DNA from: Streptomyces sp. NRRL S-1022
GTDB lineage: Bacteria > Actinomycetota > Actinomycetes > Streptomycetales > Streptomycetaceae
DNA length: 64,000 bases
Direction: 5' to 3'
NCBI RefSeq assembly: GCF_000720135.1
Contig: NZ_JOIU01000009.1
Location: 323,119-387,118 of the forward strand
A model generated the notes under the pieces. It did not search any database and was not told the origin of the DNA. It saw only the letters and a program-made list of their open reading frames with translations. Positions 27,996-39,633 of the stretch are shown piece by piece. Made by a program: the position numbers and the translations under genes. The number at the start of each line of letters is the position of its first letter. The stretch's first letter is position 1.

Positions 27996-28793
27996 ATGCT
28001 GCTCACGATCGACGTCGGCAACACGCACACCGTCCTCGGCCTGTTCGACGGCGAGGACATCGTCGAGCACTGGCGCATCTCCACGGACGCGCGCCGCACG
28101 GCGGACGAGCTGGCGGTGCTGCTCAAGGGCCTGATGGGCATGCACCCGCTGCTCGGCGAGGAACTGGGCGACGGCATCGACGGCATCGCGATCTGCGCGA
28201 CCGTGCCGTCGGTGCTGCACGAACTGCGCGAGGTCACCCGGCGGTACTACGGCGACGTGCCCGCGGTGCTGGTCGAGCCGGGGGTGAAGACCGGCGTGCC
28301 GATCCAGTTCGACAACCCCAAGGAGGTCGGCGCCGACCGCATCATCAACGCGGTCGCGGCGAACGAGCTGTACGGCGGGCCGGCGATCGTCGTCGACTTC
28401 GGTACGGCGACCACGTTCGACGCGGTCTCCGCGCGCGGGGAGTACGTCGGCGGGGTCATCGCCCCGGGCATCGAGATCTCGGTGGAGGCCCTGGGAGTCA
28501 AGGCCGCCCAGCTGCGGAAGATCGAGGTGGCCAGGCCCCGGAACGTGATCGGCAAGAACACCGTCGAGGCCATGCAGTCGGGCATCGTGTACGGCTTCGC
28601 CGGACAGGTCGACGGTGTGGTCGGCCGGATGGCGCGGGAGCTGGCTGACGACCCGGACGACGTCACGGTGATCGCCACGGGCGGGCTCGCGCCGATGGTG
28701 CTGGGGGAGTCCTCGGTGATCGACGAGCACCAGCCGTGGCTGACGCTGATCGGGCTGCGCCTGGTGTACGAGCGGAACGTCTCGCGGCTGTGA
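27996..28793 (+). CDS. coaX: Type III pantothenate kinase
   Basis: CoaX phosphorylates pantothenate, the first committed CoA step, and is insensitive to CoA feedback. The 265-residue protein shows the ASKHA motifs LTIDVGNTHTVLGLFDG, VDFGTATTFDAV with catalytic aspartate, GVIAPGIEIS and IATGGLA. It is the last gene of the DUF2520-panC-nadB-nadC-coaX unit, starting five bases after nadC, so the operon supplies pantothenate and then commits it to CoA. Confidence 0.95.
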   Translation: MLLTIDVGNTHTVLGLFDGEDIVEHWRISTDARRTADELAVLLKGLMGMHPLLGEELGDGIDGIAICATVPSVLHELREVTRRYYGDVPAVLVEPGVKTGVPIQFDNPKEVGADRIINAVAANELYGGPAIVVDFGTATTFDAVSARGEYVGGVIAPGIEISVEALGVKAAQLRKIEVARPRNVIGKNTVEAMQSGIVYGFAGQVDGVVGRMARELADDPDDVTVIATGGLAPMVLGESSVIDEHQPWLTLIGLRLVYERNVSRL

Positions 28794-28798
28794 GGCAC

Positions 28799-28825
28799 GG
28801 CCGGCGCCCCGCGCGGGTGCCGGCC
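28799..28825 (+). terminator. Terminator after coaX
   Basis: An 11-base-pair stem (28799-28809 with 28815-28825) with one G-U pair and a 5-base loop follows the coaX stop by five bases. It fits the end of the cofactor operon. Confidence 0.7.
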
Positions 28826-28921
28826 CCGCCCGTGACACCGGACGAGGGAAACCCGCGCGACACGCGACGTACCGGCATCCGGATTCCTCACTTTTGTCCG
28901 ATTAGTCGGTAGCTTCGCCGC

Positions 28922-29608
28922 ATGCCCACGCCATACGGATCCCGCGGCGGCATGGCGTTCGGCGTGGAGGAGCTGCGTGTGCTCCGCCGCGCCCTCGCCC
29001 TCGCCCTCCACCCCGGCCACGCCTCCGCCGAGGACGTGCAGGACTGCTTCCGGCTCGCCGAGTCGCTCGACGAGGCGATGTGCGAGGGGGCCAGACTGCG
29101 CGCCTTCCTGGTGGCCGACCTGGACCGCTACCGGGCCGCCCTGCCGGGCACCGTCTCCGGTTACCTGACCCTCCTGGAGGAGGCGCTGGGGGCCGGGCAC
29201 CGGCCGACGCCGGACGACCTCGCCGCGCTGCGGGCGCTGCGCGGGAACCCCGCGGCGGCGGCGCTGCTGGACCGCTGCCAGGCGCTGGCCGAGCAGGACG
29301 TACGGGCGCGGTTCGCGCAGGGCGCGCGGAAGGTGCCGGCGCCCGCCGTGCCGCCCGCGCGCACGCGCCTGACGGCCCTTGCGGGCGGCGCGGGGGAGAC
29401 CGGGGTGCGCCAGGGCGCCGGGGAGTCCGGGGAGCCGTCGGAGGCCCCGCAGGAGCCCGTGGAGCCCCGGCCGGAGCCGGCACCCCGCCCCGCGGAGCCG
29501 CCCGCGTCCGAGCCGACGGCCCCGAAGCGGCCCGTTCCGACGCCGGGCGAGGTCTTCCCCCGCCGTAAGCCGACCCCACCGGAGCCCCGCCAACTGGCCG
29601 CGGGCTGA
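28922..29608 (+). CDS. Conserved actinomycete hypothetical protein with proline-rich C-terminal half
   Basis: The 228-residue product has a helical N-terminal half (about 1-130; MAFGVEELRVLRRALALAL and LLDRCQALAEQDV) and a disordered C-terminal half rich in Pro, Glu and Ala. No ribosome binding site is visible before ATG 28922, and a TAGCTT hexamer lies nine bases upstream, so the transcript may be leaderless. A short inverted repeat (CCGATTAGTCGG) lies just before it. No function can be assigned. Confidence 0.7.
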   Translation: MPTPYGSRGGMAFGVEELRVLRRALALALHPGHASAEDVQDCFRLAESLDEAMCEGARLRAFLVADLDRYRAALPGTVSGYLTLLEEALGAGHRPTPDDLAALRALRGNPAAAALLDRCQALAEQDVRARFAQGARKVPAPAVPPARTRLTALAGGAGETGVRQGAGESGEPSEAPQEPVEPRPEPAPRPAEPPASEPTAPKRPVPTPGEVFPRRKPTPPEPRQLAAG

Positions 29609-29957
29609 CCCTGGCCGACCCGTCTCCCCCGCGGGGCCCCGTGGCGCGGATCCGCCGCCGACGGCCTCGGGCCCGTGGGGCCTGTGTCTCCCACCCGCAC
29701 CCCGTGCGGCTTTCGCGGCCGGGTGCGGGTGGCCCACGTGGGGGCGACCTCGCCGCCGGCGGCCTCCGGTCCGCGGGGGCCCGCCCGTACCGCTGGTACT
29801 CGTACCGCCCGGGCGGGTTCCGGGGTCCGGTGCGGGTGGCCCCGTGGGGCGGCTTCGCCGTCGGGGCCCCCGTACGGCCGCTCGTCCGCGGCGCGCTTCG
29901 CGGCGGTTCGTGTGCCCCCGCGCCGTTCGGCCGGGTCTCCGTGGCTACTCTGGAGGC
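29609..29957. other. GC-rich non-coding stretch
   Basis: No frame here has family-like sequence. The stretch is extremely GC-rich and contains two partial repeats around GTGCGGGTGGCCC (near 29723 and 29831). It separates the hypothetical gene at 28922 from the small membrane protein at 29958. Confidence 0.5.
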
Positions 29958-30137
29958 ATGGACTACGTCTCCGCGCTCGTGCCCCCGGTCGTCATGGCCG
30001 TGTTCTTCATCGGTGTGGTCAGGGTGATCGTGAAGACCCAGGGCGGGGCCGCCAAGGCCAAGGAGGACGCCGCGGTCGACGCCGCGCTCGCGCGCGTGGA
30101 GGGTGCGCGCAACGCCTCCGCCGGTGGCGACGCCTGA
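29958..30137 (+). CDS. Small single-pass membrane protein (59 aa)
   Basis: The 59-residue product starts MDYVSALVPPVVMAVFFIGV, giving one membrane helix (about residues 7-26), and continues into a charged, alanine-rich cytoplasmic helix (KAKEDAAVDAALARVEG). A GGAGG lies unusually close to ATG 29958. Short proteins of this pattern are common in Streptomyces; function unknown. It is too short to rest on composition alone, but the clear helix-plus-tail layout supports it. Confidence 0.7.
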   Translation: MDYVSALVPPVVMAVFFIGVVRVIVKTQGGAAKAKEDAAVDAALARVEGARNASAGGDA

Positions 30138-30293
30138 GCGGCCCGCAGGCCTCCCGTACATCCCGGCCGGCCTCCGCGTACGACTCCCGGCGCCCGCGCG
30201 CTCAGTGAGTCGTACGCCCTTTTTGTTCGCGTTTGCAGTCCTAGCGCACGTCCGGCACGCCATTGCCGGGATCTCCCACTATTGTTCTGAGGT

Positions 30294-30728
30294 GTGCCTC
30301 GCCCATTGGGAGAACTCGAAGACGCGGTCATGACGCGGGTGTGGAAGTGGAACCGCCCGGTGACCGTTCGAGAAGTCCTGGAAGACCTGCAGCAGGAACG
30401 CTCCATCGCGTACACCACCGTGATGACGGTTTTGGACAATCTCCATCAGAAGGGCTGGGTCCGCCGTGAGGCGGAAGGCCGGGCCTATCGATATGAGGCC
30501 GTGTCGACACGCGCCGCGTACGCCGCCGCCCTGATGAACGACGCCTGGTCCCAGAGCGACAACCCCGCCGCCGCTCTCGTCGCCTTCTTCGGCATGATGA
30601 GCGAGGAACAGCGCCAGGCCCTCAGGGACGCCGTACGCATCGTCCAGGGCCCGGAAGAAACCCGGGAAGCCCCCGAAGCCCGGCAAGAGGAGAACCCCGG
30701 CTCGGCAGAGGACGCGGCCGGGCGATAG
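30294..30728 (+). CDS. BlaI/MecI-family winged-helix regulator
   Basis: The 144-residue product has the BlaI/CopY-type DNA-binding domain: LGELEDAVMTRVWKWNRPVTVREVLEDL, then IAYTTVMTVLDNLHQKGWVRREAEGRAYRY. In the classical system such repressors are cleaved by a BlaR-type membrane protease; no such gene is adjacent. The C-terminal tail is acidic and disordered. The start is GTG 30294; spacing to the upstream GAGG is short, so a leaderless transcript is possible. The N-acetyltransferase gene argA begins nine bases downstream and may be co-transcribed. Confidence 0.88.
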   Translation: MPRPLGELEDAVMTRVWKWNRPVTVREVLEDLQQERSIAYTTVMTVLDNLHQKGWVRREAEGRAYRYEAVSTRAAYAAALMNDAWSQSDNPAAALVAFFGMMSEEQRQALRDAVRIVQGPEETREAPEARQEENPGSAEDAAGR

Positions 30729-30737
30729 CGTCCGCCC

Positions 30738-31271
30738 ATGTCAGCAGAGCGTCCCGAAGTCCCCGCAAAAGCCATCACCGTCCGGCGGGCCCGGACCAGC
30801 GATGTCCCGGCCGTACGCGACCTCCTCGACGCCTACGTCCGCGGCCGCATCCTGCTCGACAAAGCCACGGTCACCCTTTACGAGGACATCCAGGAGTTCT
30901 GGGTCGCGGAACGCGACGACAACGCCGAGGTGGTCGGCTGCGGCGCGCTGCACGTCATGTGGGAGGACCTCGCGGAAGTCCGCACCCTGGCGGTGAAGCC
31001 CGGCCTCAAGGGCGCCGGCGTCGGCCACCAGTTGCTGGAGAAGTTGCTCCAGACCGCGCGCTGGCTCGGGGTTCGCCGGGTTTTCTGCCTGACCTTCGAA
31101 GTGGACTTCTTCGGGAAGCACGGCTTCGTGGAGATCGGCGAGACACCGGTCGACACCGATGTGTACGCGGAGCTGTTGCGTTCCTATGACGAGGGCGTCG
31201 CGGAGTTCCTGGGTCTCGAACGAGTGAAGCCGAACACCTTGGGCAACAGCCGGATGCTTCTGCATCTGTGA
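30738..31271 (+). CDS. argA: Short-form N-acetylglutamate synthase (GNAT)
   Basis: This 177-residue GNAT protein matches the short actinobacterial N-acetylglutamate synthases (as in Mycobacterium tuberculosis ArgA), which make N-acetylglutamate for arginine synthesis. Visible features are VRRARTSDVPAVRDLLDAYV, ALHVMWEDLAEVRTLAVKP, the acetyl-CoA loop GLKGAGVGHQLLEKLL and FCLTFEVDFFGKHGF. It has no amino-acid kinase domain, unlike E. coli ArgA. No other arg genes are near. Confidence 0.88.
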   Translation: MSAERPEVPAKAITVRRARTSDVPAVRDLLDAYVRGRILLDKATVTLYEDIQEFWVAERDDNAEVVGCGALHVMWEDLAEVRTLAVKPGLKGAGVGHQLLEKLLQTARWLGVRRVFCLTFEVDFFGKHGFVEIGETPVDTDVYAELLRSYDEGVAEFLGLERVKPNTLGNSRMLLHL

Positions 31272-31379
31272 TCGTCATTGCCCCGGTGCCCTATGTCCGA
31301 AACGCGCATGTTTCCGGGCGCGCGCGGTCCGCCGGGTCACTCCCGAGGGTTTGTGTTTTTCCGGCAAAAGCGGTTTGCT

Positions 31380-31408
31380 TTCCGACGTACTGCAGTACTG
31401 CATATAAC
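31380..31408 (+). promoter_or_regulatory. Candidate lsr2 promoter with palindrome in spacer
   Basis: TTCCGA (31380-31385) and TATAAC (31403-31408) are 17 bases apart. The spacer contains a perfect 12-base palindrome at 31387-31398 (GTACTGCAGTAC). It lies 66 bases before the lsr2 start in a locally AT-rich stretch. A repressor bound there would cover the promoter. Confidence 0.6.
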
Positions 31409-31474
31409 AGGGGCGGCGAAACGGCGGACGCCGCACATCCCCGACCCTCAACGTTATCGATGAAAGGAAATGCG

Positions 31475-31810
31475 GTGGCACAGAAGGTTCAGGTCCTTCT
31501 TGTCGACGACCTCGACGGCGGCGAGGCGGACGAGACCGTGACGTTCGCGCTGGACGGCAAGACGTACGAGATCGATCTCACGACTGCCAATGCGGACAAG
31601 CTGCGCAGCCTTCTTGATCCCTATGTGAAGGGTGGGCGTCGTACCGGTGGCCGCTCCTCCGGCGGGCGCGGAAAGGCGCGTGCCGCTTCCGGCGGCAACC
31701 AGGACACCGCGGCGATCCGCGCGTGGGCCAAGGAGAACGGTTACGAGGTCAACGACCGCGGCCGGGTTCCCGCGTCCATCCGTGAGGCCTACGAGAAGGC
31801 CAACGGCTGA
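31475..31810 (+). CDS. lsr2: Nucleoid-associated silencer Lsr2
   Basis: Lsr2 binds AT-rich DNA, bridges it and silences acquired or specialised-metabolism genes; it is the actinobacterial counterpart of H-NS. The 111-residue product has the N-terminal oligomerisation domain (KVQVLLVDDLDGGEADETVTFALDG, about residues 3-60), a linker rich in Gly, Arg and Ser, and the C-terminal domain with IRAWAKENGYEVNDRGRVPASI where RGR inserts in the minor groove. GTG 31475 follows AAAGGAAA at good spacing. The 3' end overlaps the convergent gene by 22 bases. Confidence 0.95.
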   Translation: MAQKVQVLLVDDLDGGEADETVTFALDGKTYEIDLTTANADKLRSLLDPYVKGGRRTGGRSSGGRGKARAASGGNQDTAAIRAWAKENGYEVNDRGRVPASIREAYEKANG

Positions 31811-32469
31811 TCCCGCCGGTCGGCGGTGTGGCCGGCGCACGCGCGCCGCAGCCGGGCCCGGTGACAGTGCGCTGCCACCGTGTCCAGCAGTCGTACCAAA
31901 TCGGGAGCGCTCCCCTCGCGCTCCACGGGGGATACGGCCGGCATGGCCGGCATGGCCGGCAGCGAGGCCTCGACCTCGCGTCCGGGCTCAGGGGGCCGCA
32001 GCCACACGGCGGCCCCCTGCACGAACTCCGAAGCAGCGGCCGCGGTGGGCGGACGCGGTGCTTCCAGGGTGTCGCCCGATCCCAGGACCCGCAGGTCCAG
32101 GCGTACGGCGCCCCACTCAAGCCAGTCCAGCAGCCCGGGCAGCTCCTCCGCGCCGCCCGCGGCCACCAGCAACTCCATCCGCTCGCCCCGCAGGGCGACC
32201 GGGGAGCCCGGCGCGAGATGCCGGAGCGCCTGTGCGCCCGCCTCGGCCGGCACGTCCAGCACGTCGAACCGCACCCCCGTGAGCAGCCGCAACGGCCGTC
32301 CGGGCACGGTCGGCCACCCCAGATCGTTCTCGTACCAGTGCCGGGCCCGGGCGTCCGGGCCGGCACAGGGACCACCCGTCAGGAGTGCGTCCGGGTCGAG
32401 GGGCCGGCGAGGAAGGGGGACCGTGGAAGTCATGGGGACCGTGGAGGTCGTGGAGACCGAGCCAACCAT
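31789..32469 (-). CDS. Streptomyces-type protein resembling the DNA primase/polymerase-associated N-terminal domain
   Basis: The 226-residue product has WPTVPGRPLRLLTGVRFDVLDVPAEAG and LDLRVLGSGDTLEAPRPP, which resemble the conserved strands of actinomycete bifunctional primase/polymerase-like proteins (TTGxxFDVxxV...VxxxGxGSxVxxPPP). Catalytic acidic residues for a polymerase are not evident, so activity is doubtful. It is always found beside lsr2 in Streptomyces as far as I recall. Start is uncertain (32469 or ATG 32433). It overlaps lsr2 tail to tail by 22 bases, so its transcript would be antisense to the lsr2 end. Confidence 0.7.
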   Translation of the reverse strand: MVGSVSTTSTVPMTSTVPLPRRPLDPDALLTGGPCAGPDARARHWYENDLGWPTVPGRPLRLLTGVRFDVLDVPAEAGAQALRHLAPGSPVALRGERMELLVAAGGAEELPGLLDWLEWGAVRLDLRVLGSGDTLEAPRPPTAAAASEFVQGAAVWLRPPEPGREVEASLPAMPAMPAVSPVEREGSAPDLVRLLDTVAAHCHRARLRRACAGHTADRRDQPLAFS

Positions 32470-32574
32470 GCCAAGTGAAACGCCCAGCCCCCCTCCAGGT
32501 TACGCTGGGTGGCCTGTCGGCTGCGCACGGTGCGGGAGAACGGTGCGCGCGGGGGCCCGGGGAGGCGCGAGGTT

Positions 32575-32591
32575 GTTCGCCCATAGCGGAG
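32575..32591. promoter_or_regulatory. ClgR-like operator 1 upstream of clpC
   Basis: GTTCGC at 32575-32580 is followed after five bases by GCG (32586-32588). ClgR, the activator of clp and lon genes in Streptomyces, is recalled to bind GTTCGC-type half-palindromes of this form. The same spacing recurs at 32681. Confidence 0.5.
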
Positions 32592-32680
32592 GGAACCGGG
32601 GCTTCCCGCATGGAGTGTCAGTCCCTGCGGGTAAGACATGCCTAGTGGGAGGGGGCGACACGCAGGACAGGCCGTCTCAC

Positions 32681-32697
32681 GTTCGCCATCGGCGTAC
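32681..32697. promoter_or_regulatory. ClgR-like operator 2 upstream of clpC
   Basis: GTTCGC at 32681-32686, five bases, then GCGTAC (32692-32697) gives an imperfect palindrome GTxCGC...GCGxAC. It is the better of the two candidate ClgR sites and lies about 200 bases before clpC. Confidence 0.55.
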
Positions 32698-32898
32698 TGG
32701 CGACTGGGGTAACTGCCTGGCCTGCGGGAACATCGTCTCGCACCATCGGGTTGGGACAGATGTCGGCGCACACGGTCAGGAGGCCATCGACGGTGTCGGC
32801 AGTTGGAATGAGCGGTCCCCGCTTGCGGGACTAAGCTGCGGAAGGACAGGGAGGGGAAGTTCCCCCCACTGCCTGACCGCTCTGAGGAGCGATTAACG

Positions 32899-35424
<2,526 letters not shown>

Positions 35425-35448
35425 GCATCCTGCGGAGCGGCCGAGCAT

Positions 35449-35480
35449 GAGGGGCCGGTGCCTTCGGGCACCGGCCCCTC
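35449..35480 (+). terminator. Terminator after clpC (UUCG loop)
   Basis: A perfect 14-base-pair stem (35449-35462 with 35467-35480) closed by a TTCG tetraloop lies 25 bases after the clpC stop. UUCG loops are especially stable, and the next gene on the right converges on it. Confidence 0.88.
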
Positions 35481-35561
35481 CGGCGTTCCCGGCGCCGTTC
35501 CGTGCGATGGAGCTGTCTCCGCTCCGGGCGATGGAGCTGCCTGTGCCGGGCGCGCCCGGTC

Positions 35562-36167
35562 CTACGACAACTGTCCGTCGTAGTCGGGCAGTTTGAAGGT
35601 CTTCTCGGCGTGCCCGCCGGACAGGTCGGTGGCGCTGTTGCCGATGTTGGCGATGATCGTGTAGCCGTCGTTCTCGATGTCGGCGCGCTGGGCGGTCTTG
35701 TAGGCGGCGACGTCCTTGAAGAGGTCGAACAGGCCGCGGACGCGGAGGCCGGAGACGTCGTAGCCGTCGTGTTCGAGGTTGTACTCGGTGGGCCAGTACA
35801 GGACGCCGGGCCTGGCGGTGACGAAGAAGAGCGAGACGCCGTGCTCCTGGGCGTACCGGGCGACGTCCAGGACGGGCTTGTTGGCCGGCTGGGGGTAGCT
35901 GAAGCCGAAGTCCGTCTCCAGCGTGGTGTTGTCGATGTCGAGGACGATCGCCTGCTTCTCGCCGGGCCGGGCGGCGGCGATGCGGTCCTTCAGGTACGGC
36001 AGGGCCTGGTCCATGACGGTCCGGCAGTCCTTCTGCCAGGTGGCGTAGTCGACCTTCGCGGAGGAGGTGCTCGTGGTAGCCGCCTCGGCCGGGGCGGCCG
36101 TCGCGGCCAGGGCGGCCACGGAGACGGCGGTCACGGAGATGCGGCGCGCCCAGGGGCGTCTGGTCAT
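35562..36167 (-). CDS. Secreted HAD-superfamily acid phosphatase
   Basis: The 201-residue product has a signal peptide (about 1-30: charged start, SVTAVSVAALAATAAPAEAA with an AxA cleavage site) and a HAD phosphatase domain of the class B/survival protein E type. Motif I is VLDIDNTTLE, with the nucleophile and acid aspartates, motif II is FVTARP, and a late NIGNSATDL supplies the acidic motif. It should hydrolyse phosphate monoesters outside the cell. AGAGGA precedes ATG 36167. Confidence 0.88.
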   Translation of the reverse strand: MTRRPWARRISVTAVSVAALAATAAPAEAATTSTSSAKVDYATWQKDCRTVMDQALPYLKDRIAAARPGEKQAIVLDIDNTTLETDFGFSYPQPANKPVLDVARYAQEHGVSLFFVTARPGVLYWPTEYNLEHDGYDVSGLRVRGLFDLFKDVAAYKTAQRADIENDGYTIIANIGNSATDLSGGHAEKTFKLPDYDGQLS

Positions 36168-36623
36168 CGGTGGGAGGTCCTCTCGCGTCTCTGAATGTCA
36201 GGGGCATGATCTGAGGCGAGGGTGGCGCGAGGGGAACCGTAGGGTTACCGGAGGGTAGGTGCCTAGAGGTCTGCGTCACATTTCCGCGATCCTCGGTATG
36301 CGGCGCCGGTGATAAGGGGCACAGGCGAAATGTCCGGTACTAGCCGGGATAGTGGGATACACCGTGCGCGCAAAAGCGGATAAAAAGGGACTTTTGCCTA
36401 GCAATTCCATCTGGAAGAACCCGTTGTCAGGGGCCGGTTGACCGGGCGGCGGGGCTGTCAAGAAAGTGTTTCGTTTTACGGGCATCTACGACCCGCTGCC
36501 GTAGATGGGGCGTTTTGGGATGGATGGGGTGTTCGGTTACCAAGGATTGGTCGCTCGGCCGGATGTCTTCCCGGACGTCCGTACGCCGGGTGGCCGACCC
36601 GTTCCCCAGCCCATGAGGTCCAG
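36168..36623. other. 456-base divergent control region, relatively AT-rich
   Basis: No gene is evident. The middle part (about 36280-36420) is the least GC-rich stretch of the window and includes an inverted repeat CAAAAG/CTTTTG (36371-36376 and 36391-36396). An 8-base-pair hairpin (36483-36490 with 36500-36507) followed by GGGGCGTTTTG lies 117 bases before the M23 peptidase. It could hold promoters for both neighbours and a structured leader for the peptidase. Confidence 0.5.
36483..36514 (+). other. Hairpin with following T-run upstream of the M23 peptidase
   Basis: An 8-base perfect stem (36483-36490 and 36500-36507), 9-base loop and a short TTTT at 36512-36515 resemble a weak intrinsic terminator or attenuator placed in the peptidase leader. 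I do not see the conserved ends of the c-di-AMP riboswitch that controls several Streptomyces wall hydrolases. Confidence 0.4.
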
Positions 36624-37175
36624 ATGTTCCAGCGCTTCACGTCCCGCTCTTCCCGCCCGTCCTCGCTCCGCGCCCGTGTGACCGTTCTGGCTGCCGGAAT
36701 CGGCGCCACGGCCGTGCTGGGTGGCGGGGTCGCGAGCGCGGCCACCGCGTCCGCCGGCTCCTGGGTCGACCCGGTGAAGAGCTACACGCTCTCCGCGAGC
36801 TTCGCGCAGGCCGGCAGCCACTGGGCCGCCAAGCACAGCGGCCAGGACTTCGCCGTGCCGACCGGTACCGACGTCGTCGCCGCGCACGGCGGCACCGTCG
36901 TCAAGGCCGGCCCCAACGGCGCCGGTGACGGCCCCGCGTACGGCAACGCCGTCGTCATCCAGCACGGCAACGGCACCTTCTCGCAGTACGCGCACCTGTC
37001 CCGGGTCGACGTCCGGCCCGGCCAGATCGTGAAGACCGGCCAGCACATCGCCCTGTCCGGCTCCACCGGCAACTCCACCGGCCCGCACCTGCACTTCGAG
37101 ATCCGTACGACCCCGAACTACGGCTCCGCCGTCGACCCGGTCGCGTTCCTGCGCGCCCAGGGTGTGAAGGTCTGA
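36624..37175 (+). CDS. Secreted M23 (LytM-type) metallopeptidase
   Basis: The 183-residue product has a signal peptide (about 1-45, ending near VASAATASA) and a LytM domain with zinc ligands in HSGQDFAVP and HLHF, plus the YGNAVVIQHGNG and HLSR motifs. Such enzymes cut peptidoglycan peptide bridges. There is no LysM or other wall-binding domain. A GAGG ribosome binding site precedes ATG 36624; longer in-frame extensions upstream lack support. It converges with the TetR gene, leaving a single base between the two stops. Confidence 0.9.
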   Translation: MFQRFTSRSSRPSSLRARVTVLAAGIGATAVLGGGVASAATASAGSWVDPVKSYTLSASFAQAGSHWAAKHSGQDFAVPTGTDVVAAHGGTVVKAGPNGAGDGPAYGNAVVIQHGNGTFSQYAHLSRVDVRPGQIVKTGQHIALSGSTGNSTGPHLHFEIRTTPNYGSAVDPVAFLRAQGVKV

Positions 37176-37176
37176 C

Positions 37177-37776
37177 CTACTCAGTCCCGCGGGCGTGCTC
37201 GTGCGCCTGCGCGACCAGGTCCAGGGCGACCTCCAGAACGGCCTCGCGCTTCTTCCGGGGGTCGCCTTCGATGTCCTGCATCACGAACATCCCGGCGTGC
37301 AGCGTGAACATCGCGCTGACCGAGCGGACCTGGTCGACCAGCTGGGCCTCCGGGTCGATGAGGATGTCCCGCAGGCCGCGCATCCGGTCCTTGAAGGTGT
37401 CGCCGATGCGCAGTTCCCGTACCGTCGCCTGGTTCTCCTGCATGAAGCGGAACAGCGGCTCCGCGCCCTGGAGCGCCTCGCTGTAGCGGCGGATGATCTC
37501 CTGCTTGGTCTCCAGTGTGTGCGGCTGTCCCCGGCCCCACTCGATCAGTTCCAGGATGGGCTTCGTCAGGTCCTCGAAGAGGCTGACGATGATCTCTTCC
37601 TTCGTCTTGAAGTGGTAATACAGAGCCGCCTTCGTGACGTCGAGCCGCTCGGCGATCTCGCGCAGGGAGGTCTTCTCGTAGCCTTGCTCCGCGAAGAGTG
37701 CGAGCGCCACGTCCTGGATGCGCTGGCGGGTGTTGCCGCGGCGCTGCTGTTTGGTGCCGTCCATGGTGAGGCCCAT
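37177..37776 (-). CDS. TetR-family regulator of the EmrB-type exporter
   Basis: The 199-residue regulator has an N-terminal TetR helix-turn-helix (RQRIQDVALALFAEQGYEKTSLREIAERLDVTKAALYYHFKTKEEI) and a ligand-binding C-terminal domain. AGGAG seven bases before ATG 37776 supports the start. It is divergent from an MFS drug exporter, with a very large inverted repeat between them, the classic arrangement in which TetR represses both genes until an exported compound binds it. Confidence 0.9.
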   Translation of the reverse strand: MGLTMDGTKQQRRGNTRQRIQDVALALFAEQGYEKTSLREIAERLDVTKAALYYHFKTKEEIIVSLFEDLTKPILELIEWGRGQPHTLETKQEIIRRYSEALQGAEPLFRFMQENQATVRELRIGDTFKDRMRGLRDILIDPEAQLVDQVRSVSAMFTLHAGMFVMQDIEGDPRKKREAVLEVALDLVAQAHEHARGTE

Positions 37777-37803
37777 CCTCGTACTCCTCGCGCTCCGGCG
37801 GAA

Positions 37804-39475
<1,672 letters not shown>

Positions 39476-39489
39476 GCATCCCTAAGTCC

Positions 39490-39524
39490 GAAGGCCCCGG
39501 TGCGTGTCCGCCACCGGGGCCTTC
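39490..39524 (+). terminator. Terminator after the EmrB-type exporter
   Basis: A perfect 13-base-pair stem (39490-39502 with 39512-39524) lies 14 bases after the stop, before the convergent cseC gene. Confidence 0.82.
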
Positions 39525-39633
39525 GGCCGTTCCCACCCGCTCCCGGGACCGCCGGGTCCGCGCCGGCCGGCGCCGGTTCGAGTGCGAGGTCAGACCCCCG
39601 TGGCACCGTCGGCCGGCTGCCGCAGGCCCTCGG

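Larger units (their letters stand above)
32470..32898. other. Long clpC leader / divergent control region
   Basis: No gene is evident in this 429-base gap. It contains two ClgR-like motifs (separate entries), a hairpin-forming GTCCC...GGGAC at about 32816-32832 followed by TAAGCT, and a GAGGAG ribosome binding site just before clpC. The base composition is less GC-rich than neighbouring genes. Confidence 0.55.

Noticed and set aside
25143..28838. Minus-strand open frame of over 1200 codons opposite nadB, nadC and coaX
   Set aside because: It is antisense to well-supported genes, has low-complexity Arg/Gly/Val composition and no recognisable domain; such frames arise from high GC at third positions.
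36438..36623. N-terminal extension of the M23 peptidase
   Set aside because: It would put 62 residues before a clear signal peptide and passes through the hairpin region; the ribosome binding site supports 36624.
36240..36623. c-di-AMP (ydaO-type) riboswitch before the M23 peptidase
   Set aside because: The conserved ends and the CCGACAGCTAACC-like 3' element I would expect are absent.
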